A stretch of DNA of 64,000 nucleotides from contig NZ_FXAX01000001.1 in assembly GCF_900177805.1 (NCBI RefSeq), forward strand, positions 1,860,001 through 1,924,000, read 5' to 3'. Shown here piece by piece: positions 40,540-51,742 of the stretch. The position numbers and the translations under genes were made by a program. This DNA comes from Fibrobacter sp. UWB13 (GTDB lineage: Bacteria > Fibrobacterota > Fibrobacteria > Fibrobacterales > Fibrobacteraceae). The stretch's first letter is position 1. Each line of letters begins with the position of its first letter. The notes beneath the pieces were generated by a model. That model made no database searches, was not told the DNA's origin, and saw only the letters and a list, made by a program, of their open reading frames with translations.

Positions 40540-43035
40540 TCATTTCAACGAAATTGACTTTATAAGACAACGCTCATTAGCAACAACAGGCTGTAGATTC
40601 AAGCGGCGTGCGGATTTAGAGCCTTGCGGGGTAACATCCGTATCGATGATTTCGTCTAAAGGTAAAATTTTTTGAACAAATCCATTTTGCAAACTACCGT
40701 TATCAAGATTCATCTTCAGCAGCTTTTTAGAGTCAAAATAAGCGATCGAATTTTGGCAAGTTCCCGGCCAATAGTCTACAACAAGATTTTTGTAATCATC
40801 CATCGAAACCATCTTTCCAAAATCAAAATGCAACCCCTGTCGAGCCCTGTCAAACGTTATCTCAAGCCCTAAACCGAGTTCATCATGATATGGGTTTGCA
40901 TGGACCGATGCATCCCAAAGCGTATATTCATACGGACCCGGATAAATTTCCGACGATGCAATCTTTGGCGGAACCGCAGCATCCCCCTGCGTATTCAACA
41001 CAAGATGAGGATTCGACAACGTAACGTTCCCACCATCAGAATTAAGCACAAGACGAAACCAGTGCAAACCATTAAGAGCCCCATCATTTGCGGGCATCTG
41101 CCAACGCAATGTATGAGTTTTGCCATCAAGCGTCACCGGCAATTCATCTAACTGCAAATGACCAGAGCAACCCTTAACTCGGCAAACGAGAAGTTCCGCT
41201 TTCATCCAGTTTCCCTTAGGATTATCGACCTGAATATCCACCTCAAAAGAAGTATTCGCCTGAATATCGGTTCCATAATTCCAAGTCGCCACTTTTTTCC
41301 ATCCCGCCGGAAGATTAAACTTCACAGACTCATTCTTCTCCGTTGCTAAAGCGTTGTAGTCATAACGCGCATACGCAAAAGGAATCTGCTGGACAAAGCC
41401 GGCATAACGAATAACATCAGGCATCTTACTAGCATCCATGCAATTCGCATTCGGCGAGAAATATCCCACCAATTTCGGATTTCTAAACCGCCCTGCATCA
41501 GCATCGTAATCGTACTTTGCCACCTCGCATAAAATTCGCCACAAATCAACCTGCATCCCCTCCATCACGGTCTCGTTTATACGTCCGTTTTCAACAGGCA
41601 TTTCGACATGGCGACCGCTAATGGCTTCAGCATAACGCGGGTGCGTCGGATCCACGGCATAAGCCGCATTTGCCGTACTTCTGCTCCCCGGATTTTCAAA
41701 TGGGAAATCCTTATACGACTGTTTAAAACCGCATTCTGAGCGAATTGCCAAATCACCATTGCACTTCATATCCATAGCGCTTACCGTCGGGATAAACGTG
41801 CTGCGGTCCTGAATCAATTCGTCATAGCCCCAGGAAGTATTCAAGTTAATACTGAAAAAGAGAACCTCCTGTTTCATATCCTCTGGCATCGCATCCAAAA
41901 ATCCCTGCCGCAAGGAATTGTAAATAGTCCCCGCAAACGGATACGTAGAGCCCTGAATAAAATCATATTTAGAAGTCGAGCGGTAATCAACTTTTATAGG
42001 ATCATCCGTCGTTTCCTTTTTACGGTTATAAGAAATCGTTTCATTGTTATCGGAATAATGCATATGGCTTATCGCAGAACCAAGCGATGCCGGACCCTTT
42101 TTCACATGACGTTCGAGTCGGTAATAGTCATTTTTATGTTCAGGATTTTTTCCTTTCAACTGTCCTTGCGCAATAAGCACAACAGGGAACTTCTTGTATT
42201 CTGCAGCAAGGCGATAATCATCAAAAAGGAACCTGTCCCTTGTATTCACTTCTGAAGTGCATAAACCATCCGTGCACTTATTTTCATAAACAAGCAGATC
42301 TGCCGCTCCTTTCGAAAGCAAGATATTCTTGAACATTTCAGCAGACGCAGAGCCACCCTTATCGCCCCAGAATGCCACTGTATTGAATAATCCCATCGGC
42401 ATTACCGCCCCCTGATGCGGAGAATCCAGCGACGAGAACAAGCGAATCGGAGCATCGGATTCATTTCGATGCGTGTCATAAAGGTAAGAGGCGTAACGTC
42501 CAATAACGCCACCCTGACTTATGCCCATGATGACAAAACCATCTTCTTTTGCTCCCGGGAACGGGATATGCACATTATCATTCAAGAAGGCAAACAACTG
42601 GCTCAGCGCCTTAGAATTTTGTTGAAGCGAAACACGCACCGTTTCATCAAACTGCACTAGCACAGGAGTGTACCCTAAAGATTTAAGAATATTCGGAATA
42701 CCGACCTGAGTCACATCGCATTCCAAATCCGTCAAGGTTCTCTTTTCTTCAGGATCCAAATTGATGCCATCAATAATCATGAATGGACGTTCCAAGTAAA
42801 TGCCTGATGGAGAACTTGCATCTTGAGGGGCATCCATAATGCGGATACGGACCGACTGGTTATTACCGGTACACGAACTACCTACACGATCTAAGCCTTT
42901 CAAGGTCACCAAATTATTGCCATTTTCAACGCAAAGACGGTCTTTTTCATCCACAAAGAACGCATAATCCTTAGACGCCGCCATCGCATTAGTCGCTAAA
43001 AGCGAAGCAAGAGCAAACCAAAAACAACGCATCAT
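40540..43035 (-). CDS. Secreted alpha/beta-hydrolase (esterase or lipase-like)
   Basis: 831 aa. Signal peptide MMRCFWFALASLLATNAMA. Residues about 130-260 hold the hydrolase core: VLVQFDETVRV, FVIMGISQGGVIGRYASYL with the nucleophile in G-x-S-x-G, then SSLDSPHQGA. Downstream are beta-sandwich domains and a CBM-like C-terminal part ending in LKSISLK. The fold resembles secreted acylhydrolases acting on polymers; the substrate is unknown. It is translationally coupled (TAATG overlap) to the upstream gene at 43035 and so probably works with it. Confidence 0.7.
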   Translation of the reverse strand: MMRCFWFALASLLATNAMAASKDYAFFVDEKDRLCVENGNNLVTLKGLDRVGSSCTGNNQSVRIRIMDAPQDASSPSGIYLERPFMIIDGINLDPEEKRTLTDLECDVTQVGIPNILKSLGYTPVLVQFDETVRVSLQQNSKALSQLFAFLNDNVHIPFPGAKEDGFVIMGISQGGVIGRYASYLYDTHRNESDAPIRLFSSLDSPHQGAVMPMGLFNTVAFWGDKGGSASAEMFKNILLSKGAADLLVYENKCTDGLCTSEVNTRDRFLFDDYRLAAEYKKFPVVLIAQGQLKGKNPEHKNDYYRLERHVKKGPASLGSAISHMHYSDNNETISYNRKKETTDDPIKVDYRSTSKYDFIQGSTYPFAGTIYNSLRQGFLDAMPEDMKQEVLFFSINLNTSWGYDELIQDRSTFIPTVSAMDMKCNGDLAIRSECGFKQSYKDFPFENPGSRSTANAAYAVDPTHPRYAEAISGRHVEMPVENGRINETVMEGMQVDLWRILCEVAKYDYDADAGRFRNPKLVGYFSPNANCMDASKMPDVIRYAGFVQQIPFAYARYDYNALATEKNESVKFNLPAGWKKVATWNYGTDIQANTSFEVDIQVDNPKGNWMKAELLVCRVKGCSGHLQLDELPVTLDGKTHTLRWQMPANDGALNGLHWFRLVLNSDGGNVTLSNPHLVLNTQGDAAVPPKIASSEIYPGPYEYTLWDASVHANPYHDELGLGLEITFDRARQGLHFDFGKMVSMDDYKNLVVDYWPGTCQNSIAYFDSKKLLKMNLDNGSLQNGFVQKILPLDEIIDTDVTPQGSKSARRLNLQPVVANERCLIKSISLK

Positions 43036-44312
43036 TATTTCACCTCCACAAATAGATTTTGTTCAACATTATGCATACCGCTTTTCAGCTTGACCACGAT
43101 TTTCTGCAACCCCGACGACGGGAACTCCAGTTCAAGCCGTTCTTTGGGAGAAATCGATTTGCACGTTCCCGAAATGCAAACAGAAACAGAGGGCAATTCA
43201 CGCTGTTTCGTCACAACAAAGTACGGATCAAGCACAAAGCTTATTTTAGAGCTGCGCACAAAAGAGGTCGGAAGCCCCGCCATCAGCAAATGCGCATTCA
43301 CATTCTGAGTTGAACCGCACGTTTCATCGGCACACGCCTTATACACGTAATCTAAATCAGCTACAAGCAACGGAATCACTGTATAATCCGAATTTGCAGC
43401 AATCGCCTCCGCTTCAAAATAAAGCTGTTTCGGATTGGCAACTGCATTTTCTCGTAATCGATTACGAACGACCGAATACATATTATCGTACCATGTCAAC
43501 CGCGACTTTTTCGCAGGCATTTCCGATGCACTAATACTATTCACAATTTTCAAGTGTTCCAGTTCATTTACCAGAAAATCTGCATTCACTGTCGAAATGA
43601 GAGAATTCCGTTCTTGAGGCGTATATGCAGCACTGAATTCAGGCTCCAATGCAGGCAGCAATCGTGCCTCGCGTTTTTCGGACCAAGCTTCCACATTGGA
43701 AAATTCATATTCCCAATGTTTAGCACCATCTACACCAACCGTTGCAGAAGTCCCTCCCAAATTAGAGTCTCTCTTGACGCAACTGAATCCGATATCGTCA
43801 ATAAAGAGCGTCGTGTACTGGTTTTGCGGAACTTGGAAAAGTCCTACACCCAAATTTACAACATCGATTGCCCCCGTCACGCCCAAACTTGAGAGCGGAA
43901 TTTCTAGCGCATGCGTTTTATTCGCCGTCAAGTTCACATAATGGACTCGACTCTCAGAAAGCGCTCCCTTCAGCCAAACTCCAAACTTTGCGTTTTGCGT
44001 AGCGCGCACCTTCAAACGGAGCACGCCACCATCCACACGCAACGGAAGCGCTTGGAACGAAAGCAATCCCGTCCAGTCACCTTGCTCATTTTTCGAGCCC
44101 GACAACCGGATGTACGGAGCATTCATTCCATCGAAATTTCCCCAGTTCGCTTTCCATTCCGGCGACTCCGGGAAAGTCCTCCCCGATTCAATCATTTGAC
44201 CATTGTCGCTACCATCCGAATACAGTGCGACGCCCTTACATTCCTCGGCAAAGCCATCAAGAGCCAACAACGCTCCCGCTAAGGCAACGCCTTTAAACAT
44301 CCTACGCATCAT
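43035..44312 (-). CDS. Secreted protein with CBM-like domain, coupled to the esterase
   Basis: 425 aa. Signal peptide MMRRMFKGVALAGALLALDG then FAEECKG. Residues about 30-180 look like a beta-sandwich carbohydrate-binding module: PYIRLSGSKNEQGDWTGLLS, VLRLKVRATQNAKFGVWLKG and the TTLFIDDIGFSC ending typical of CBM11/CBM4-like folds. The middle is helical with no known domain and the C-terminus beta-rich. No catalytic motif. Stop overlaps the start of the esterase gene. Binding of polysaccharide is inferred. Confidence 0.65.
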   Translation of the reverse strand: MMRRMFKGVALAGALLALDGFAEECKGVALYSDGSDNGQMIESGRTFPESPEWKANWGNFDGMNAPYIRLSGSKNEQGDWTGLLSFQALPLRVDGGVLRLKVRATQNAKFGVWLKGALSESRVHYVNLTANKTHALEIPLSSLGVTGAIDVVNLGVGLFQVPQNQYTTLFIDDIGFSCVKRDSNLGGTSATVGVDGAKHWEYEFSNVEAWSEKREARLLPALEPEFSAAYTPQERNSLISTVNADFLVNELEHLKIVNSISASEMPAKKSRLTWYDNMYSVVRNRLRENAVANPKQLYFEAEAIAANSDYTVIPLLVADLDYVYKACADETCGSTQNVNAHLLMAGLPTSFVRSSKISFVLDPYFVVTKQRELPSVSVCISGTCKSISPKERLELEFPSSGLQKIVVKLKSGMHNVEQNLFVEVK

Positions 44313-44488
44313 AGGATTTTTCCTTTCTATTGATTTTGAGAATAAACAGGCTTACTCAGCCGTAACGGATATATTAATCGATGTAAGGAAAGGATATAAG
44401 TAAGAATATAATAAACCGCCTCGACAACATCGAAGCGGTAAATAAACTACAATATTTTTTTTACTGTGTAAAGGGGTTCAATAAATTT

Positions 44489-45712
44489 TTATGATTTTTC
44501 TTTTTTTAGCTGAATCACCAAATCACTTATATAAACTCCATCGACTATATTCACGGAATACGTATAAGCATCCAGATAAATCAAGTCCAATCGCTTTTCA
44601 AATGTAGAAAGTCCAAGCCCGCTTCCCTTGCGGCTCGACTTTCTCGGGAAATTAGAATTTTCAGAATGGAAGTGGAGAACATCCCCCGCCTGCGTAATGG
44701 TGATATGCGCAAAGCTCTTGCCGTTCGGATTCACGCAATGTTTCATCGCATTTTCCATCAAGGGCATTACCAACAACGGTTCTATCATCATTTTCGGATT
44801 TTCAAGATTCACGTTAAAGACAAAGTCAAAGCTTTCATCGAGACGGAGTTTTTCCAAGTCCGCATACTTTTGCAAAATATCCACATCTTCTTGCAACGTG
44901 ATATACTTGTCCTTGACCTGGTAAAGCATCATTCTCAAAAGTTGCGAAAGTTTGTTCATCGAACTTTCAGCCCGCTTCGGATCAATCTGGATTAAAGCAG
45001 AAATGTTATTCAAAGTATTAAAGAGAAAATGCGGACTCAGCTGGTTTTTCAAAAAATCCAGCTCGTACTGCAATTCCGAGCGTTTCTGTTCGCGCAAAAT
45101 AAACGCACGCACAATCTGTCGGAACATCACGTGGTACAGCACGCAAAGAATGCAAACAAACACAACAAGGATAGTAAACGATATAACGGGCCAAACGCCA
45201 AAGTGTCCTTTAACAAACGAGAAACAATAGGAACTAAAGAAGTCACCAACCCCTTCGTTCGGAGAACGTTCCATCACAAAGAACGCCACTTCTCTAAAGA
45301 ACAACGTTGCCACCACTAAAACGGAATTACAGACAAAATACGTCGCATAGCGTTTTTTAAACACAAGCTGCGGCACCAAAAACTTTTGGTTCAAGATAAA
45401 AACGAAAACCGTACTCAACATGGGCAAATAAAAGCCCACAAGCCCTTTAATGTTTACGCTCATATTCAACGCATTTGTCGGGTCCAGAATAAGCCCCAGC
45501 GGGAACAAAAGCATGAACAGCCAAACTAAAAATGCAGGCAAAAAGAGCGGAATAGGGAACTGAACCAAGTCGCGTTCGTCTTTCAAGAGCTCACGAAGCC
45601 TGTTTTCATTGCGTTCAAAGCCGATTTCTTGCAAAACGGCGAATTTGTTACGAGTTCTTTGGAAAAGACCTTCACACTTTTCAGTGTTATTTGTAGAAAC
45701 ATTGTCATTCAT
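44489..45712 (-). CDS. LytS-family sensor histidine kinase
   Basis: 407 aa from ATG 45712 (an in-frame ATG at 45754 is also possible; neither has a clear Shine-Dalgarno). Four or more transmembrane segments (PAFLVWLFMLLFPLGLIL, GFYLPMLSTVFVFIL, YFVCNSVLVVATLFF, FTILVVFVCILCVLYHVMF) precede the His_kinase domain LKNQLSPHFLFNTLNNISAL, with the phospho-acceptor His in QLSPHF, and the ATP-binding region MPLMENAMKHC and GSGLGLSTFEKRL. Such kinases usually pair with a LytTR response regulator, but none is adjacent. A 14-bp inverted repeat CGTGATTTTTGTCACG lies upstream at about 45766-45781. Confidence 0.88.
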   Translation of the reverse strand: MNDNVSTNNTEKCEGLFQRTRNKFAVLQEIGFERNENRLRELLKDERDLVQFPIPLFLPAFLVWLFMLLFPLGLILDPTNALNMSVNIKGLVGFYLPMLSTVFVFILNQKFLVPQLVFKKRYATYFVCNSVLVVATLFFREVAFFVMERSPNEGVGDFFSSYCFSFVKGHFGVWPVISFTILVVFVCILCVLYHVMFRQIVRAFILREQKRSELQYELDFLKNQLSPHFLFNTLNNISALIQIDPKRAESSMNKLSQLLRMMLYQVKDKYITLQEDVDILQKYADLEKLRLDESFDFVFNVNLENPKMMIEPLLVMPLMENAMKHCVNPNGKSFAHITITQAGDVLHFHSENSNFPRKSSRKGSGLGLSTFEKRLDLIYLDAYTYSVNIVDGVYISDLVIQLKKEKS

Positions 45713-45888
45713 ACTAAAAAATTTAGTCAAAAACCAGCCTATTTTGCCCGTCATGACAATTTCGTGACAAAAATCACGAACTTTTTTAACAAAAACTCAA
45801 TTTAACTTTTGCACGCACCATTCTAAGTAATGACACAAGGAATTCAATCTGGAGGTAAATTTGATAATGTAAAAATGAGGAGGTCACC

Positions 45889-46740
45889 ATGAAAACCCTT
45901 AACAATCGAGATCAGAAAGACATTTACATGCAATACTTAAACGACATTTCTCGTTACCCGTTGCTCACAAGAGAACAGGAAACAGTATTGCTCAAGAAGT
46001 CCGCCGAAGGCAACAAAGCCGCCTTGGACATGCTGGTCAACTCCAATCTTCGCTTCGTCGTGAACATCGCTAACCTTTATAAAGGTCGTGGTCTCGACAT
46101 CATGGAACTGATCAACGAAGGGAACATGGGACTCATCGAAGCGGCTCGCCGTTTTGACCGCTCCCTGAAAATCAAGTTTATCAGCTATGCAGTGTGGTGG
46201 ATTCGTCAGAACATCACCCGCGCTCTCTCCGAAAAAGGCCGCATGATCCGCATTAGCGCCGAAAAGGAACTGATGCTTCGCCGTTTCAACCGTCACGCTA
46301 AGGATGTTCAGCAGGTCATTGGCGGAACTTACACCGTCAACGCCCAGTCTCTCGAAGGTCTTTCCAAGTACAAGGCAAACGACATTGAAAAGATCCTGAT
46401 GATGGGCAACACGACTTCTTCGCTCGACACTCCGGTCAATGAAGATGGCGATGCAACGCTTGGCGATACCATTTCGGATACTCAGAACCGCACCGACGAA
46501 CTTGCCGATAACAACAACCGCGCTGAAGTTTTCGACAAGGTATTGGACAAGAACCTCTCCAGTCAGGAAAAGGAAATCATCAAGCTCTATTACGGTTTCA
46601 AGATGGATTCCGACCTGAACCTCAAGGAAATTGCTCCGATGGTGGGTCTCTCCAAGGAACGCGTGCGCCAGCTCAAGGAAAACGCCTTGAACAAGCTCCG
46701 CGAAGCGAACGTCGAACGCCTCCTCTGCGAAGCTGCATAA
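45889..46740 (+). CDS. RNA polymerase sigma-70 factor, primary-type (RpoD-like)
   Basis: 283 aa. Region 1.2 (DIYMQYLNDISRYPLLTREQE), region 2 (LRFVVNIANLYKGRGLDIMELINEGNMGLIEAARRFD, FISYAVWWIRQNITRAL), a region 3 segment and region 4 (APMVGLSKERVRQLKENALNKLRE) are complete; the N-terminal extension of E. coli RpoD is absent. Length and order fit the short primary sigma of Bacteroidota and Fibrobacterota. The ribosome-binding site GAGGAGGTCACC before the ATG is strong. It transcribes as a single gene with a terminator. Whether it is the main or a group 2 sigma cannot be told here. Promoters in this window of TTGAAA-N17-TATATT form fit it. Confidence 0.85.
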   Translation: MKTLNNRDQKDIYMQYLNDISRYPLLTREQETVLLKKSAEGNKAALDMLVNSNLRFVVNIANLYKGRGLDIMELINEGNMGLIEAARRFDRSLKIKFISYAVWWIRQNITRALSEKGRMIRISAEKELMLRRFNRHAKDVQQVIGGTYTVNAQSLEGLSKYKANDIEKILMMGNTTSSLDTPVNEDGDATLGDTISDTQNRTDELADNNNRAEVFDKVLDKNLSSQEKEIIKLYYGFKMDSDLNLKEIAPMVGLSKERVRQLKENALNKLREANVERLLCEAA

Positions 46741-46783
46741 CACCTTTATTGCTCCTAACAAGTTTCATACTCTCTCCTTTCAT

Positions 46784-46815
46784 AAAAAAACCGGCTATTC
46801 ATAGCCGGTTTTTCC
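46784..46815 (+). terminator. Terminator of the sigma factor gene
   Basis: AACCGGCTAT (46789-46798) / ATAGCCGGTT (46801-46810), 10-bp stem with a 2-nt centre, flanked by A7 and TTTTTCC. Confidence 0.85.
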
Positions 46816-46858
46816 TTATAAGGTGGCGATTTTTTATAGGAAATTGTATTTTTAGAGC

Positions 46859-48643
46859 ATGATGTTTAAACCTTTTAGTTTCCGCTCTGTATTTATGGCA
46901 ACGCTGTCCGCGCTTTGCATCGCGAACGCAGCAACCGACAAGAAAACTCCTCCCGGAGATTTTTACGACGAAGTTTCACGATTGAACAAGGTCCTTTCCG
47001 AAGTCAACCGCAAGTACGTTGAAAACGTCAACCCTACGGAACTCACGGACGCCGCCATCAATGGTATCAGAAACATTCTCGACCCGCACACAACGGTTTT
47101 CGCCCCCAAGGATTACGAAAGCCTCCGCGTCTCGATGGAAGGTAAGTTCGGTGGCGTGGGTATTACCATCAGCCTCCGCGACAACATCCTCACCGTTATT
47201 TCGCCGCTCTCCGGCACACCGGCATTCAAGCTCGGCATTCGCGCTGGTGACCGCATCCGCAAAATCGACGGCAAAGAAACGAAAGGCATGTCGCTCGATG
47301 ACGCAGTCAACAAGCTCCGCGGCAAGATTGGCACAGACGTGACGGTCGCTATCGAACGTGAAGGCGTTCCCGACCTCATGGACTACACCATCACCAGAGC
47401 TGAAATCATTGTTCACGCCGTTCCGTATTACGGCATGGTCACTCCGGAAATCGGCTATATCAAGCTCGCCACCTTCAGCGACAAGACGACAAGTGATGTC
47501 GAAAACGCCCTCCGCAGCCTCCAGAAGCAAGGCATGAAGAAGCTCATCCTCGACATGCGCTACAACCCGGGTGGACTTCTGAACCAGGCTATCGAAATCA
47601 GCGAACTTTTCCTCAAGCCGGGTAACGTCATCGTCAGCACCCGTGGCCGCACACAGAAGACCGAAAGTGCAGCCCGCAGAACTCCGCTCGTGAAGCCGGA
47701 AGTTCCGATGGTCGTCCTCGTGAACCAGGGTTCCGCCAGTGCCGCTGAAATTGTTTCCGGTGCACTGCAAGACTGGGACCGCGCTTTGATCGTCGGTAAG
47801 ACCTCGTTCGGTAAGGGTTCCGTGCAAACGATTTTCCCGCTGGACAATGCAGGCAACGCCCTCAAGCTCACAACTGCATTCTACTACCTCCCCTTCGGTC
47901 GTTGCATCAACAAGCCTGAAAACGGCATCAAGGGTCTCGCCCTGCAAGACGAAGAATATGAAGATGAAGAAAAAGACGCCGCCAAGACTGATTCCGTGAA
48001 GGCCGACACAGCCAAGCGCGACACGTTCTACACGAACAACGGCCGCATGATGTTCGGTGGTGGCGGCATCAAGCCGGACGTCGATGTGGAACTCGATCCG
48101 ATGCCGTGGGTTGTCCAAGTCCAGGAACGCATGGCCATGTACTTCAAGTTCGCCGTCAAGATTCGTCCGAGTCTCGAAAAAGCTGGCGTCAAGGTGAACT
48201 CCGAATGGGCAGTGCCTGATTCTCTCTTCACGCAGTTCAAGGCGTTCTGCAAGAAAGACACGAACTTCATGAAGGTCAAGAGCAACGCCCTCGTCGGTGT
48301 GGACCAGCTTGAAAAGAGCATCATCCGCGAACAGAACTACATGGGCGATAGCGCAAAGACAATCTCTGATTCTACGCTCGTGAAGCGCATCAGCGAAATG
48401 CGCAAGGCTCTTGAAGACAACCGAGATGCCCAGTTCGAAGCCAACAAGGATTACATCAAGGACGGCATCAAGCGTGAACTTCTCACTGCATTCGTGAACG
48501 ACTCCGTCAGCACCGCATTCTCGCTCAAGCGCGACAAGCAGCTGAACGAAGCCATCAAGTACCTGAGCGACACGCAGCTTTACAAGAAAGCCATCAGCGC
48601 TCCGCCGAAACAGAAGAAGAACGCTGCAAAGCCTAAGAAGTAA
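46859..48643 (+). CDS. S41 family C-terminal processing peptidase
   Basis: 594 aa. Signal-like N-terminus (FMATLSALCIANA). A PDZ domain at about 90-175 (GKFGGVGITISLRDN, GDRIRKIDGKETKG) lies inside the protease. The catalytic Ser is in QGSASAAEIVSG and the Lys in GKTSFGKGSVQT, the Ser-Lys dyad of the tail-specific proteases. The C-terminal 180 residues are helical. The family trims C-termini of envelope proteins or degrades misfolded ones. It runs head-to-tail with MlaE, DciA, GyrB and polyprenyl synthase genes; the 22-bp gap to MlaE suggests co-transcription. Confidence 0.92.
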   Translation: MMFKPFSFRSVFMATLSALCIANAATDKKTPPGDFYDEVSRLNKVLSEVNRKYVENVNPTELTDAAINGIRNILDPHTTVFAPKDYESLRVSMEGKFGGVGITISLRDNILTVISPLSGTPAFKLGIRAGDRIRKIDGKETKGMSLDDAVNKLRGKIGTDVTVAIEREGVPDLMDYTITRAEIIVHAVPYYGMVTPEIGYIKLATFSDKTTSDVENALRSLQKQGMKKLILDMRYNPGGLLNQAIEISELFLKPGNVIVSTRGRTQKTESAARRTPLVKPEVPMVVLVNQGSASAAEIVSGALQDWDRALIVGKTSFGKGSVQTIFPLDNAGNALKLTTAFYYLPFGRCINKPENGIKGLALQDEEYEDEEKDAAKTDSVKADTAKRDTFYTNNGRMMFGGGGIKPDVDVELDPMPWVVQVQERMAMYFKFAVKIRPSLEKAGVKVNSEWAVPDSLFTQFKAFCKKDTNFMKVKSNALVGVDQLEKSIIREQNYMGDSAKTISDSTLVKRISEMRKALEDNRDAQFEANKDYIKDGIKRELLTAFVNDSVSTAFSLKRDKQLNEAIKYLSDTQLYKKAISAPPKQKKNAAKPKK

Positions 48644-48664
48644 CGGTTCAATTTGATTTCTTTA

Positions 48665-49438
48665 ATGAACAAAATGGCAGAAGGTCTCGGACGAGCCGTA
48701 AGACGCTTCCTGAACAAGGTTGTGGGTTACGTGCTGTTTATCTGGGAGTTGTTCAAAAACATTCCCGGAGCCTTCACCAATCTTCACACGACTGTCGAAC
48801 AGATGCACCACGTGGGTATCACGAGTATTCCCGTGGTGTTCGCCGCATCGCTTGCTACAGGCGCCATCATGTCTTGGCAGCTCGCCTACCAGTTTGGCGA
48901 CATGATTCCCATGATGTTTGTCGGCATGGCTGTCGGCAAATCCGTGATGGTGGAACTCTGCCCAATTCTTACGGCGATGGTGCTTGCAGGCCGTATCGGC
49001 GCTTCGATGTGTTCGGAGCTTGGCACCATGGCAGTCACGGAGCAGCTTGATGCATATAAAGTATTAGGACTCAATCCTTACAAATACTTGCTTGCACCAA
49101 GACTGATTGCAACCGTCATCATGCTTCCGGTTTTGACCATTTTGAGCATCTTTATCGGCATTGTCGGCGGTTACGAAGTCGCCCACCTCTACAAGGAAGT
49201 TTCTTGGTCGGTGTTCTTTTATGGCGTACGCATGTTCTACCAGAACTGGGACTTGGTCGTGGGTCTTATCAAAGCAACACTTTACGGATTCTTCATTTCG
49301 AGTTACGCTTGCTTCTTCGGATTCTTTACCCATAGCGGTGCAGAAGGCGTGGGCAAGAGCACCAAGGCAACCGTGGTTGCCGGCATGACAAGCATCCTTA
49401 TTGGCGGGTTTACCCTCTCCAAATTGCTGCTTGTTTAA
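48665..49438 (+). CDS. MlaE-family phospholipid ABC transporter permease
   Basis: 257 aa from ATG 48665 (another ATG 9 nt later). Five or six transmembrane helices with the MlaE core: LGRAVRRFLNKVVGYVLFIWE, GAIMSWQLAYQFG, GRIGASMCSELGTMAVTEQLDAYKVLG and FYGVRMFYQNWDLVVGLIKA. The E-L-G-x-M-x-V-x-E-Q loop is diagnostic. The family is the membrane half of the Mla pathway, moving phospholipids between inner and outer membrane; the ATPase and MlaD are not adjacent, so they are elsewhere. It sits in a housekeeping run. Not an amino-acid permease, as the ELGTM loop fits only MlaE. Confidence 0.9.
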   Translation: MNKMAEGLGRAVRRFLNKVVGYVLFIWELFKNIPGAFTNLHTTVEQMHHVGITSIPVVFAASLATGAIMSWQLAYQFGDMIPMMFVGMAVGKSVMVELCPILTAMVLAGRIGASMCSELGTMAVTEQLDAYKVLGLNPYKYLLAPRLIATVIMLPVLTILSIFIGIVGGYEVAHLYKEVSWSVFFYGVRMFYQNWDLVVGLIKATLYGFFISSYACFFGFFTHSGAEGVGKSTKATVVAGMTSILIGGFTLSKLLLV

Positions 49439-49456
49439 TGCGATAAATTTGTACAA

Positions 49457-49780
49457 ATGTTCGAAACAAAACGCACGAGCAACAAGAGCTATACGGGGAA
49501 CAAAGTTCAGGACATTCAAGTCCTTTTAGAGCGTGTTCTCCAGAAGAACCATATCACCGAAGATATCAACTTCAAGACCATTTCGGAGCGGTTTTCGGAG
49601 GTGGTTGGTCCCCTCCTAATTGACCATGTAAAGCCTGAGAAAATCGACAAAAATATATTGGTACTCAAGGTCGCTAATTCGGCGTTAAAGTTCGAAATGA
49701 ACCTCCAAAAAAAAGCTATTATTGGTAAGTGTAATACCCTCTTAGGGAAGCCTTTTATTCAAGGAATACGATTCGTCTAA
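49457..49780 (+). CDS. DUF721/DciA-like protein
   Basis: 107 aa. VQDIQVLLERVLQKNHITE, then ISERFSEVVGPLLIDHVKPEKI and ILVLKVANSALKFEMNLQKK fit DciA (DUF721), the ancestral loader of the replicative helicase DnaB in bacteria without DnaC. The conserved W in the DciA core is replaced by F in RFSEVVG, but the VGP...H pattern is kept. Its place directly before gyrB supports a replication role. Start ATG at 49457. I infer the function from family and context. Confidence 0.8.
   Translation: MFETKRTSNKSYTGNKVQDIQVLLERVLQKNHITEDINFKTISERFSEVVGPLLIDHVKPEKIDKNILVLKVANSALKFEMNLQKKAIIGKCNTLLGKPFIQGIRFV

Positions 49781-51742
<1,962 letters not shown>

Noticed and set aside
46976-48118. Minus-strand frame antisense to the S41 protease
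   Set aside because: No start signal or domain; the protease frame has signal peptide, PDZ and Ser-Lys dyad.
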